From NCBI GenBank assembly GCA_018266915.1, contig JAFDZM010000014.1:1-34119 (forward strand): 34,119 nucleotides of DNA, in the 5' to 3' direction. Origin of the DNA: Bacteroidota bacterium. Lineage in GTDB: Bacteria > Bacteroidota > Bacteroidia > Sphingobacteriales > Sphingobacteriaceae. This document shows positions 21,616-30,208 of the stretch, piece after piece. The position numbers were made by a program, and so were the translations under genes. The notes below the pieces were generated by a model that saw nothing but the letters and a program-made list of their open reading frames with translations, was not told the origin of the DNA and made no database searches. Every line of letters starts with the position of its first letter. Position 1 is the stretch's first letter.

Positions 21616-24060
21616 TTAATCATCGTCATCTTTCTTCTTTTTCTCCAGTATCACAAATGCACTGCGTTTTGGCGCCGGCATTACGGAGTTTTCACCTTTT
21701 ACTGATTTCCAGATTACTTCATTCAGGTCAAGGTCGGGTACTTTATCCTCTTTAGCCAGGTTGAAGAATTGTGAGCGGCGACTGCTTTCGTTGTCAGCTA
21801 CGTTGCGCTGCTCTAAATCAACTTCAGCAGGTTTTACGGTGTATGGTGTCAGATCAGGTTTGTTGGAGAAGCATTCATACAAAGGTTTTGCTGCCGCATC
21901 ATACTGACTCATTGGCGGCAGGCCTAATATCAGTTCAATTGTGCGCAATATGCCCGAGGTAGAATACATTTCGTGCATCACAGCATGGCGCTTCACATAT
22001 CCACCTACGACAAACGCAGGGGAACGGTGCGCATCAATGTGATCAGGGCCGTTTTGTGCGTCATCCTCTACAATAAACACAACTGATTCTTTCCAGAGCG
22101 GGCTTTTTGAAAGATGCTCGATCAGCATACCTACAGCCAGGTCGTTATCACCCACAGCAGCAGTTGGTGATATAGCGCCTTTATGCTGACCGCTGGTATG
22201 GTCATTTGAAATGCGTATAGTGTTGAATTGAGGCACTTTGTTAATAGCCAACAGTGAATCAAAATCATGCGCCCATATTTCTTCACGTTTAACATCCTTG
22301 ATATCTAAATCAAAACTTGGCGATTTCTGACAATAATGGCCTTCCAAAACTTTAATGTTCGGTTTATAATCATCCGCAAATTCACCGTAAGTACGGTAGC
22401 TTATACCAGCACGTTTGCAGTAATCCCAGATATATCCATCGCGAGGGTCGCCTGCACGGCGTGTACCCTCTGAGTCATAATTTCCGCCACGACCCCCATA
22501 GCTGGTAGGCCAGGTTTTCTCAATAAAGTCAGTTGCATAAGCGGCAGTGCTCCAGTTATGACCATCGGCGCTAACCTCGGCATCAACATAAAAATTATCC
22601 ATCAAAACAAACTCGTTTGCAATGGCATGTTCATTAGGCGTAACGTGTTTGCCAAAGATGCATAGCGAGGTATCGCCATTCCCCTGCGTCATATCACCCA
22701 GAACCTGGTCGTAGGTGCGATTTTCCTTAATGATATAGAAGACGTGTTTTATTGGCGATTTTTCCCCCAGCTTACGCGGAATAGGATTGCCTTCTTCACC
22801 GTCGGCCAAAGCAGTTTTCTTCATGTTAAAAGGCGTATTGGCATATACCTGTTTGGTATATACTTTCAGTTGAGCTTCCTGTGGGGCTTTGATAAAAGAT
22901 AATGTGCCTTTAAATAAACCACCGATGTACTGCTCTTTGGTATTTTTTGCGCCCGATTTATATCCGCTATTGTCAGTTTTCTTTATTGGCTGGGGGCCTT
23001 GCGGGTTAGCCATCGAAGTAAAGCCTTTGCCATTGCTTACCAGTATTTTATTACCTAATGTTTTTACATTGGTTGGATACCAGCCCACAGGAATAAAGCC
23101 TAAACTATGACTGCTGCCGGGCTTCGAGACATCAAATACAGCTAAGCAGTTATTGTCGGCATTGGCAATGTACAATGTCTTTTCATCAGGCGATAAAGCC
23201 AGTCCGTTGGTAGTTGAACCGGTTAAGTGCGTAGGATAAAGCGATGTAGAGAAAGTCTCAACAGTCTTTTCAGTTGCGGTATTGATCACGGAGACTGAAT
23301 TGTCATTCGCGTTAGCAACAAACAGGTAAGTGCCTTTCTTATTCAGCAGTAATTCGTTAGGGTGGCTGCCGGTTTTGATGGTCTTGGTGAAGCTCCTGGT
23401 CGCAGTATTATAAACCACTACTTTTTCACCTCCCCAAATGGAGATGTAAAGACTTTTGTTATCAGGTGATAGGATGCAGCTGTAAGCCTCTGCAGGTAGT
23501 TTAATATGCTTCACAACCTCCCGTGTTTTCAGGTCGACCACATACAATGCGCTGTCTTCTTTGGTAACGGTGTATAAACGTGTATCACCCTTATTTACCG
23601 CAATACCTGTTGGACAAACCTTGTCTTTCGGCCATGATTGCGGAGCTATTTTAATGGTATCAGCCTTGCCAATCTTGTTATTCTCAATATGGTAGCCTAA
23701 TATCCTATTGTCATTTCCTCCCGAAACATATAATACCTTTTCATCATGACTAAATGCCAGTCCGTACCATGATTTGCTGATCACTTTCTCATCCAGCAGC
23801 TTCTCGTTCTTTGGGTCGATCAGTTGTACCGATTGCGTGCTTTGCCCGTTATTGGTCACTGCCAGTAACCTGCCCGATGCAGATAATTGTATATTAAGCG
23901 GCAAATCGCCCAAAGGCAAACTTGTACCTGCCGGACTCAATTTCCAGCCATTGGGCAATAATACTTGTCCTGTCTTTTCAATTTTTCCGGGAAGCTGTGC
24001 ATAAGCCTGGAAAGCAAGTGCTGAAAGAGCGAGAATAGAAGAAAGTAGTTTCAGTTTCAT
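21616..24060 (-). CDS. YncE-type beta-propeller fused to a phosphoesterase (alkaline phosphatase superfamily)
   Basis: An 814-residue exported protein (signal peptide to about 21, FQAYAQ). Residues about 40-350 form a seven-bladed propeller of the YncE/40-residue type, seen in repeated strand sets such as SPDNKSLYISIWGGEKVVVYNTATRSF, LFVANANDNSVSVINTATEKTVETF and LSPDEKTLYIANADNNCLAVFDVS. Residues about 430-780 are a phosphoesterase domain starting HVFYIIKENRTYDQVLGDM, with DNFYVDAEVSADGHNW, FNTIRISNDHT and FIVEDDAQNGPDHIDAHRSPAFVVGGYV. The combination is annotated as a bifunctional YncE/alkaline phosphatase-family protein; the substrate is unknown. It ends with Lys/Asp-rich KKKKDDDD. A TAATTTTG word (24088-24081, minus strand) lies 20 bases upstream of the ATG. 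Confidence 0.88.
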   Translation of the reverse strand: MKLKLLSSILALSALAFQAYAQLPGKIEKTGQVLLPNGWKLSPAGTSLPLGDLPLNIQLSASGRLLAVTNNGQSTQSVQLIDPKNEKLLDEKVISKSWYGLAFSHDEKVLYVSGGNDNRILGYHIENNKIGKADTIKIAPQSWPKDKVCPTGIAVNKGDTRLYTVTKEDSALYVVDLKTREVVKHIKLPAEAYSCILSPDNKSLYISIWGGEKVVVYNTATRSFTKTIKTGSHPNELLLNKKGTYLFVANANDNSVSVINTATEKTVETFSTSLYPTHLTGSTTNGLALSPDEKTLYIANADNNCLAVFDVSKPGSSHSLGFIPVGWYPTNVKTLGNKILVSNGKGFTSMANPQGPQPIKKTDNSGYKSGAKNTKEQYIGGLFKGTLSFIKAPQEAQLKVYTKQVYANTPFNMKKTALADGEEGNPIPRKLGEKSPIKHVFYIIKENRTYDQVLGDMTQGNGDTSLCIFGKHVTPNEHAIANEFVLMDNFYVDAEVSADGHNWSTAAYATDFIEKTWPTSYGGRGGNYDSEGTRRAGDPRDGYIWDYCKRAGISYRTYGEFADDYKPNIKVLEGHYCQKSPSFDLDIKDVKREEIWAHDFDSLLAINKVPQFNTIRISNDHTSGQHKGAISPTAAVGDNDLAVGMLIEHLSKSPLWKESVVFIVEDDAQNGPDHIDAHRSPAFVVGGYVKRHAVMHEMYSTSGILRTIELILGLPPMSQYDAAAKPLYECFSNKPDLTPYTVKPAEVDLEQRNVADNESSRRSQFFNLAKEDKVPDLDLNEVIWKSVKGENSVMPAPKRSAFVILEKKKKDDDD

Positions 24061-24229
24061 GGTTAGCGTAGATATTGCATCAAAATTACAGATTGATAAG
24101 ATGTAAATCCACTATTAACAGAAACTTAATGTTTGCTTTACCAAAGTCCTCTCCGGGAGGGGCAACAACGTAGGAATCTACACCGCATGTTTAGGGTTGC
24201 CGGTCAGGGGGAGTAGTTGAAATGTATAA

Positions 24230-24811
24230 TTACGGTTTTATTATCTTTACTACAATGGTATCAAGATTTTTATGACTCAGAACCTTTTGTGGCTTCTGTA
24301 TCTTTAATTGATTTATTTCTTGGCGTAGCGAATCTAATTGTTGTTTTTGGACTCCTGTGTGGTTGGTGGAATAAATACCCATTCCAATTGTGCCTAATAT
24401 AGCCGCTAATGATATACCCCACGTAACAAAAACATAATTACGCTGACTTTTCAGCGACCTTACAGTTTCATCTCTTACTTCATAGTCTCTTATATATTCA
24501 AGCCCTTTTAGCGTTATTTCGGCTGTAATCTCAATCGGCTTTATCCACTTGTTAACACGAGGTTTATTCGGGTCTGTATTTGTATCAAAAACGGGCTTGG
24601 TATGATTTGTAAATTTTATATGACCATTATCTTCAATTATTTTTAAGTACTCGACTATTAAATCTATTCTTTCCGTTTCAGTAAACCATACGTTAGGGGT
24701 CAAAAACTCATGTTCAAACAAATCGTCAATTGATATTTCTTTTTTAACCCCAGCTTCTGCCAATCTTCTCAAAATTGTAAAATATAGGCTTTGCTGTGTT
24801 GATTGCTCCAT
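24230..24811 (-). CDS. orphan membrane-anchored protein with winged-helix-like N-terminus
   Basis: A 193-residue protein I do not recognise. The first 120 residues look like a helical, winged-helix-like domain (LRRLAEAGVKKEISIDDLFEHEFLTP...ERIDLIVEYLKIIEDNGHIKF...ITLKGLEYIRD), of the kind found in DUF-class DNA-binding or adaptor proteins. A membrane helix follows at about 126-147 (YVFVTWGISLAAILGTIGMGIY). The tail (152-193) is a short coiled coil (QQLDSLRQEINQLKIQKPQK). The layout is cytoplasmic domain, one helix, outside tail. It is divergent from a second orphan gene and both are AT-rich, which suggests accessory origin. Confidence 0.7.
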   Translation of the reverse strand: MEQSTQQSLYFTILRRLAEAGVKKEISIDDLFEHEFLTPNVWFTETERIDLIVEYLKIIEDNGHIKFTNHTKPVFDTNTDPNKPRVNKWIKPIEITAEITLKGLEYIRDYEVRDETVRSLKSQRNYVFVTWGISLAAILGTIGMGIYSTNHTGVQKQQLDSLRQEINQLKIQKPQKVLSHKNLDTIVVKIIKP

Positions 24812-24871
24812 ACCCCTAATCTACGATTTTACCAGTGTAAATTCACTCTCAAAGAATTGGTATATTTGGAT

Positions 24872-25225
24872 ATGGAAACAATAACACCTGCTGTGAAAAC
24901 AGCCAGATTTACAAACCAGTCAAATGGCACACATCATATTATATTACTTTCAGAAAGTGAAATGTTGGCAGAATCTGTGAGATACATATTGGGTAGTAGT
25001 AGTAAACTTAGTTACGTTTTAAACCCTAAAGTTGATAAATACTATTTAAACTTTGAATTAAGCCACACAGATAAGCACTTTTTAGTAGCAGTTGAAGAAA
25101 CTCCTGAAACAGTTCAATGGAAAGATTGGATAGATGATGGAATAGTTACAGAGATTTGTCCGGCATATCCTGACAAAGACGGGAAATTAGTTTCTTTTGG
25201 CGAATCAATTCGTTTACATATTTAA
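24872..25225 (+). CDS. small orphan protein
   Basis: 117 residues from ATG 24872; a longer frame from TTG 24803 overlaps the divergent gene and has no good start. It reads METITPAVKTARFTNQSNGTHHIILLSESEMLAESVRYILG...YLNFELSHTDKHFLVAVEETPETVQWKDWIDDGIVTEICPAYPDKDGKLVSFGES, a soluble mixed alpha/beta protein with no motif I know. A TATATTTG word (24861-24868) ends 3 bases before the ATG, so the transcript would be nearly leaderless. The 210 bases after it (25226-25437) show no gene. Confidence 0.55.
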   Translation: METITPAVKTARFTNQSNGTHHIILLSESEMLAESVRYILGSSSKLSYVLNPKVDKYYLNFELSHTDKHFLVAVEETPETVQWKDWIDDGIVTEICPAYPDKDGKLVSFGESIRLHI

Positions 25226-25437
25226 TTTCTTCGGGGTCTGTAACAAGATATCAATCAATTTTTTTACTCAAATCTATACTATCAAGATTGGGTAGTTCTC
25301 TTTTTTCTTTATCATTCATTAATTTGTTTGTCTTTAATAACAACAAATCGCCTCACTGTCAACTACTTACATGTATTTAATGTAAATTGAGGGATTAGTG
25401 TTCCGGGTGGAAAGGGTTGGAGTGAGTTTAAAATTGC

Positions 25438-25986
25438 TTATTGCAATAATTCCGGTCTGATCTTGTCGGTAAACTCTTTTGCAAATTTATTCAGCTTAGG
25501 CTGTATCACAAAGGCGCAGTACGATTTGTTTGGGTTATCGTTATAATAATTCTGATGATAATCTTCGGCCTTATAAAACTCTGAAGCGTGGGTTATTTCT
25601 GTTACGATCGGTTTATCAAAAACTTTCTCGTCAGTAAGCCTCTTGATCATCGCTTCAGCCTGTTGCTTCTGCTCGTCAGTATAGTAGAATATTGCCGAAC
25701 GGTATTGCGTGCCAATATCATTGCCCTGGCGGTTAAGCGTGGTCGGGTTGTGGGTTTTAAAGAATACCAACAATAGTTCATCAAATGATAGTTCGTCGGC
25801 ATCATATTCCAAATGGATCACTTCGGCATAACCGGTGTCCCCATTACAAACCTCCGTATAAGTTGGGTTTGGTGTATGGCCACCCATATAGCCCGATGTT
25901 ACTGATTTTACACCTTTCAGTGTTTGGAAAATGGCTTCTGTACACCAGAAGCAACCATTTCCGAATGTTATTTTCTGTATGTTCAT
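25438..25986 (-). CDS. msrA: peptide methionine sulfoxide reductase A
   Basis: A 182-residue single-domain enzyme. GNGCFWCTEAIFQTLKGV places the catalytic cysteine at 12. The family landmarks follow: SGYMGGHTPNPTYTEVCNGDTGYAEVIHLEYD, the FFKTHNPTTLNRQGNDIGTQYRSAIFY block and a C-terminal region with ASEFYKAEDYHQNYY. It reduces methionine-S-sulfoxide in proteins, using thioredoxin. No MsrB domain is fused. No signal peptide: cytoplasmic. Divergent from the GH2 gene. Confidence 0.95.
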   Translation of the reverse strand: MNIQKITFGNGCFWCTEAIFQTLKGVKSVTSGYMGGHTPNPTYTEVCNGDTGYAEVIHLEYDADELSFDELLLVFFKTHNPTTLNRQGNDIGTQYRSAIFYYTDEQKQQAEAMIKRLTDEKVFDKPIVTEITHASEFYKAEDYHQNYYNDNPNKSYCAFVIQPKLNKFAKEFTDKIRPELLQ

Positions 25987-26111
25987 ACAAGGCTAATATC
26001 TAATATAATGCCGATTTATTTTACCTGTCATAAAGGCATAGAAAACTCTTGTTTGATAAAATAATTTATAATTTAGTGTCGATATTACATTTATTCAACC
26101 CTTTGATCATC

Positions 26112-28544
26112 ATGTTGTCTTTTAAACTTCCTTTCCGCTTTATTAAAGCGTTAATTCTGTTGTTGTTTATACTTTTAAATATCAATGCTTTTAGCCAATC
26201 ACCACGCTCGAGAATGGATTTTGATAAAGGCTGGCGCTTTCATTTAGGTGACCTGAAAGGAGCGGAAAAGACAGATATAAGTGATGCCAACTGGCGTACG
26301 CTCGATCTGCCACACGACTGGAGCATTGAAGGAAAATTTGCCAAAAATAATCCTGCCACTCCTGATGGAGGCGCCTTGCCGGGAGGTATTGGATGGTACC
26401 GAAAATCGTTTACTGTTCCGGCTACCTCAAAAGATAAAAAGGTTTACATCGATTTTGACGGCGTTTATCAGAAAAGCACGGTATGGATCAATGGTCATGA
26501 ATTAGGATTCCGTCCGAATGGTTATATCTCTTTTGAGTATGATCTGACTCCTTATCTGAAATTCGGTGGGAATAATTTGATCGCGGTTAAGGTGGATAAC
26601 TCGGTTCAGCCTAATTCACGCTGGTATTCTGGTTCTGGCATTTACCGGAATGTTTGGCTGGTGACCACTAATAAAGTTGCCATTGATCATTGGGGAACGT
26701 TTGTTACTACGCCTGAGGTGAGCGATCAGTCGGCAGTAATACATGTACAAACCCATGTAAAAAATACAAGCGAAACTCCGGCTAAGGTTATCCTCGCGAC
26801 TACTATCTATAATCCATCAGGAAAGGCAGTTCTCACGCTAAATTCTGCTGAGGCTGATGTTGTTAAATCAAATTATATAGCACAGGAAATAAAGATCGAT
26901 AATCCTGTGTTATGGTCTATTGATCATCCTGCTCTTTATAAAGTTGTTACCAAAGTAATGGTTGGTAAAACTGTGGTCGACGAATATACCACGCCTTTCG
27001 GTATCCGTTACTTTAATTTCGATGCTGATAAAGGCTTTTCACTCAACGGAAAAACGGTTAAAATATTAGGCGTTTGCCAACACCATGATTTGGGCAGTTT
27101 AGGTACTGCTATTAATTACCGCGCTCTTGAACGCCAGTTACAAATGCTGAAAGATATGGGCTGTAACGGTATCCGCACCTCGCACAACCCGCCTGCACCT
27201 GAGCTGCTTGAACTATGCGATAAAATGGGTTTTGTGGTGATGGATGAGGCTTTTGATTGCTGGGAGTGGGGTAAAGTGAAATATGATTATCACCTGTTTT
27301 TTAAAGAGTGGCATAAACGCGACCTGCAAGACCAGGTGCTGCGCGACCGCAACCATCCATGCGTAGTAATGTGGAGCATCGGCAACGAGATACCTCAACA
27401 GGGTGATACCAGCGCTTTACGCATAGCGCCAGAGTTGGCTTCTATCATTCATAACCTGGATACGACCAGGCCGCTTACTTCAGCAAACGACCGCCCGGAT
27501 ACCAGCAATAAGATCATCAAATCGGGTGCGATAGACCTGCTGGGATATAACTACCATGAGTTTGATTATGCTAAATTCCACACCCGTTATCCCGGCAGGA
27601 AATTTATAGCAAGTGAAACTACTTCGGGATTGGAAACCCGAGGGCATTATGATATGCCATCGGATAGTATCCGCCGCTGGCCAACCGCAAGGGATTATAA
27701 AACGCATGCTAAAATGAATGCCGATCATACCGTTTCAGCCTACGACAATGTATCACCACCATGGGGCTCAACCCACGAGGAAACCTGGCGCGTGATGAAA
27801 AAGTATGATTTCCTTTCCGGCATGTTCATCTGGACCGGTTGGGATTATTTAGGCGAACCTACACCATACGGTTGGCCATCACGCAGCTCTTATTTTGGCA
27901 TTATCGATCTGGCTGGTTTCCCTAAAGATGTATACTACATGTACCAAAGCGAATGGACAGATAAAACCGTTCTGCACATCTTACCACACTGGAATTGGGA
28001 GCCAGGCAAAACAGTTGATGTATGGGCCTACTACAACCACGCCGATGAGGTGGAATTGTTCCTGAACGGCAAATCATTGGGCACTAAAAAGAAAGAAGGT
28101 GACGACCTGCACGTAATGTGGCGCGTAAAATACGAACCCGGCACAATCAAAGCAGTTTCGCGCAAAGATGGCAAGGTAGTGCTCACCCGCGAGATACATA
28201 CCGCCGGGAAACCTGCCAAAATTCAGTTGATTGCCGACCGCAAAAATATCAAAGCTGATGGTAAAGACTTATCATTCATCACTGTTAAAATACTGGATAA
28301 GGACGGCAACGTTGTACCAACCGCAGATAACCTGGTCGATTTTAAGATTAACGGCAATGCCTTTATTGCAGGAGTAGATAACGGCAGTGAAACTGATTTG
28401 GATTCGTTTAAAGCAAGCAGCCGGCATGCATTTAATGGGTTGGCATTGGCCATAGTTCAAACCAAACAAAAACCGGGAGCGATTACTTTTAGCGCTTCGT
28501 CGAAGGGACTGCAAGGAGCAACGGTGACATTAATATCGAAATAA
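26112..28544 (+). CDS. exported GH2 beta-galactosidase-type glycoside hydrolase
   Basis: 810 residues from ATG 26112; the longer frame from TTG 26049 adds 21 residues ahead of the signal peptide (MLSFKLPFRFIKALILLLFILLNINAFSQ). Domains: GH2 sugar-binding N-terminal barrel (FDKGWRFHLGDLKGAEK...NGHELGFRPNGYISFEYDLTPYL), immunoglobulin-like domain (about 190-300), the TIM barrel (about 310-600) and two C-terminal Ig/GH2 C domains. Catalytic acid/base glutamate 426 is in WSIGNEIP and the nucleophile glutamate 502 in IASETTSG. It hydrolyses beta-galactosides or related glycosides outside the cytoplasm. It is not next to a SusC/SusD pair. It ends at a strong terminator. Confidence 0.93.
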   Translation: MLSFKLPFRFIKALILLLFILLNINAFSQSPRSRMDFDKGWRFHLGDLKGAEKTDISDANWRTLDLPHDWSIEGKFAKNNPATPDGGALPGGIGWYRKSFTVPATSKDKKVYIDFDGVYQKSTVWINGHELGFRPNGYISFEYDLTPYLKFGGNNLIAVKVDNSVQPNSRWYSGSGIYRNVWLVTTNKVAIDHWGTFVTTPEVSDQSAVIHVQTHVKNTSETPAKVILATTIYNPSGKAVLTLNSAEADVVKSNYIAQEIKIDNPVLWSIDHPALYKVVTKVMVGKTVVDEYTTPFGIRYFNFDADKGFSLNGKTVKILGVCQHHDLGSLGTAINYRALERQLQMLKDMGCNGIRTSHNPPAPELLELCDKMGFVVMDEAFDCWEWGKVKYDYHLFFKEWHKRDLQDQVLRDRNHPCVVMWSIGNEIPQQGDTSALRIAPELASIIHNLDTTRPLTSANDRPDTSNKIIKSGAIDLLGYNYHEFDYAKFHTRYPGRKFIASETTSGLETRGHYDMPSDSIRRWPTARDYKTHAKMNADHTVSAYDNVSPPWGSTHEETWRVMKKYDFLSGMFIWTGWDYLGEPTPYGWPSRSSYFGIIDLAGFPKDVYYMYQSEWTDKTVLHILPHWNWEPGKTVDVWAYYNHADEVELFLNGKSLGTKKKEGDDLHVMWRVKYEPGTIKAVSRKDGKVVLTREIHTAGKPAKIQLIADRKNIKADGKDLSFITVKILDKDGNVVPTADNLVDFKINGNAFIAGVDNGSETDLDSFKASSRHAFNGLALAIVQTKQKPGAITFSASSKGLQGATVTLISK

Positions 28545-28556
28545 TACACTCTTCTC

Positions 28557-28599
28557 AAAAACAATAGCGATGGGTTTGAAACCCATCGCTATTGTTTTT
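28557..28599 (+). terminator. strong rho-independent terminator
   Basis: AAAAACAATAGCGATGGGTTT and AAACCCATCGCTATTGTTTTT pair perfectly over about 21 bases around a single G, followed by a T run. It comes 12 bases after the GH2 stop. Confidence 0.9.
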
Positions 28600-28634
28600 T
28601 GTATAAATTTGCATAGGTAACCTAATCACATAGA

Positions 28635-29117
28635 ATGAGAGAGGTATTCGATACCTATTCTCGTAGGCCGTCAATTTATTATATTTTCAATCGGATTATA
28701 TTGCTTCCTTTTATCCTTTTGTTTATAGGTTGGAGTATAGATTTAAAATTTACATCAAAATATTATCCATATTTTATTGCCTTATTTGTGCTCAGCATGA
28801 TTGCCTCAATTGTGGGTATAGCCTTGCCTGCGTTAGGCAAAATGTATATTGTAGACGGGCAACTGGTTTTATCGCCAGAGTCAATAATTATACGATCAAC
28901 TGATATCGCATTAAACGATATAAAGAAAATTGAAATCAAAGCATACAGTTATGTAGGCTCACGCTCAATTGATGGGTCAGGAAACACAATTGTAATAACA
29001 AATAATGTTGACGAAATTGTTGGATGCAGATTTGTTATAAAGTCGAAAGATCAACGAGAGAGATTGTACTTGATAATACAGCAGTGGGCTTCTGGTGGGA
29101 CAGAAGTGAATTTATAA
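28635..29117 (+). CDS. small membrane protein with PH-like tail, unknown function
   Basis: A 160-residue protein. Two membrane helices at about 21-36 and 44-67 (YFIALFVLSMIASIVGIALPAL). Residues 70-160 form a strand-rich domain (LVLSPESIIIRSTDIALNDIKKIEIKAYSYVG...NTIVITNNVDEIVGCRFVIKSKDQRERLYLIIQQW) that resembles the bacterial PH-like/DUF304-type domain after paired helices. The cytoplasmic domain would lie at the membrane surface. No partner gene; a TAAATTTG word (28604-28611) precedes it by 23 bases. Role unknown. Confidence 0.75.
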   Translation: MREVFDTYSRRPSIYYIFNRIILLPFILLFIGWSIDLKFTSKYYPYFIALFVLSMIASIVGIALPALGKMYIVDGQLVLSPESIIIRSTDIALNDIKKIEIKAYSYVGSRSIDGSGNTIVITNNVDEIVGCRFVIKSKDQRERLYLIIQQWASGGTEVNL

Positions 29118-29160
29118 TCCTGTCCGACAAATTCCGCAATCGAAATTCCGACTTCCGAAA

Positions 29161-30126
29161 TCAGATTTCCCCCTTAAACCTCAACCCGATCTGCATCCTA
29201 GCCTCCTCCAGCATCGCTATCATTTGCCTTGACAGCTCATGCGTGATAATCGGACTTTCAGTTTGCCCGTTGCGGATCAGTTCGCAGAAGTGCTCTATCT
29301 CGTAATTCAATCCACCTGCAGTAAAAGGCTCATCCAATTCTACTTTTCGCCCGTCTAAATACTCAATAGTAGCCTTAGCTGGGTTCCACCAATTCTTGTG
29401 GATGGTAACGTGACCTAATTGACCAACGATCAATGCATCACCCTTGCCATGCATATCGAAGCCGCAGTAGAGTTGTGAAAATCCCTGGTAGTGTTGTGTC
29501 TGGAAGATGGAGAACATGTCTACCTGCCTGCCGCTGAAGCGTCCCATCGCTTGCAAGCCGGTCATTGGGCCAAGCCAATCCAAAGCCAGGAAAGCTTCAT
29601 AAGGTGCAATCTGCATAATGCCGCCGCCGATGAGGTCATAGCTATAATTTGGGTGTTCAGGAGGACAATCCATTACGGCCGATCCTGCGCGGACATAGCC
29701 TATTGTGCCGATTGGGTCGTTCTGTAAATATTCTTTGAGCTTTTGGTAAAGCGGATAGAAGGGTGGCTTCATCCCTTCCATAAATAACAAACCTTTTTGT
29801 TTGGCTAGCGACAATACCGGTTCAAGTTGAGCAAGATTTACGGTCGCAGGTTTTTCACATAAAACATGCTTGCCCGCATTTAAGGCAGCAATACTATATT
29901 CAGCATGACTGTCAGGAAGGGTTGCAATATAAACCGCGTCAATATCGCTTGAGAGGAGATCATCCAGACTACTACAGGCTTTACCACCATATTGACCAAC
30001 AAACTGTTCAACACTCTCCGCCCGACGCGACCAGGCTACAGTTAACTCAACCCCATCCACAGCCCCGATTCCCTGCACAAACCTGTGACTAATACGCCCG
30101 CAACCGATAATGCCGAAATGGATCAT
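29161..30126 (-). CDS. Gfo/Idh/MocA-family oxidoreductase
   Basis: A 321-residue NAD(P)-dependent dehydrogenase. The Rossmann part begins HFGIIGCGRISHRFVQGI (glycines of the dinucleotide loop at 8, 10 of that stretch), followed by AVYIATLPDSHAEYSIAALNAGKHVLCEKP, with the EKP catalytic lysine near residue 92. The C-terminal half is the alpha/beta sheet domain (GGIMQIAPYEAFLALDWLG...GLNYEIEHFCELIRNG). The family oxidises sugar or inositol hydroxyls or related substrates. No signal peptide: cytoplasmic. It is alone between two hairpins/repeats, and the substrate cannot be inferred. Confidence 0.9.
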   Translation of the reverse strand: MIHFGIIGCGRISHRFVQGIGAVDGVELTVAWSRRAESVEQFVGQYGGKACSSLDDLLSSDIDAVYIATLPDSHAEYSIAALNAGKHVLCEKPATVNLAQLEPVLSLAKQKGLLFMEGMKPPFYPLYQKLKEYLQNDPIGTIGYVRAGSAVMDCPPEHPNYSYDLIGGGIMQIAPYEAFLALDWLGPMTGLQAMGRFSGRQVDMFSIFQTQHYQGFSQLYCGFDMHGKGDALIVGQLGHVTIHKNWWNPAKATIEYLDGRKVELDEPFTAGGLNYEIEHFCELIRNGQTESPIITHELSRQMIAMLEEARMQIGLRFKGEI

Positions 30127-30130
30127 AGCT

Positions 30131-30208
30131 TATAGTTCATGGTTCATAGCTGATGATTATTAGCAGAAGCACTTTATTGCTATGAACTATGAACCATCAA
30201 CTATGAAC
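30131..30208. repeat. inverted repeat between the dehydrogenase and the lipoprotein operon
   Basis: TATAGTTCATGGTTCATAGC (30131-30150) and GCTATGAACTATGAACCATC (30179-30198) pair at 17 of 20 positions, and a further CTATGAAC follows. It is a simple GTTCATAG/CTATGAAC repeat that could end the minus-strand lipoprotein operon. Confidence 0.5.

Noticed and set aside
24140..24200. terminator in the gap after the phosphoesterase promoter region
   Set aside because: Only a short GGGAGGGG tract with no pairing arms of useful length.
26112..28544. polysaccharide utilisation locus around the GH2 enzyme
   Set aside because: No SusC/SusD pair, regulator or further carbohydrate enzymes are next to it; the neighbours are msrA and a small membrane protein.
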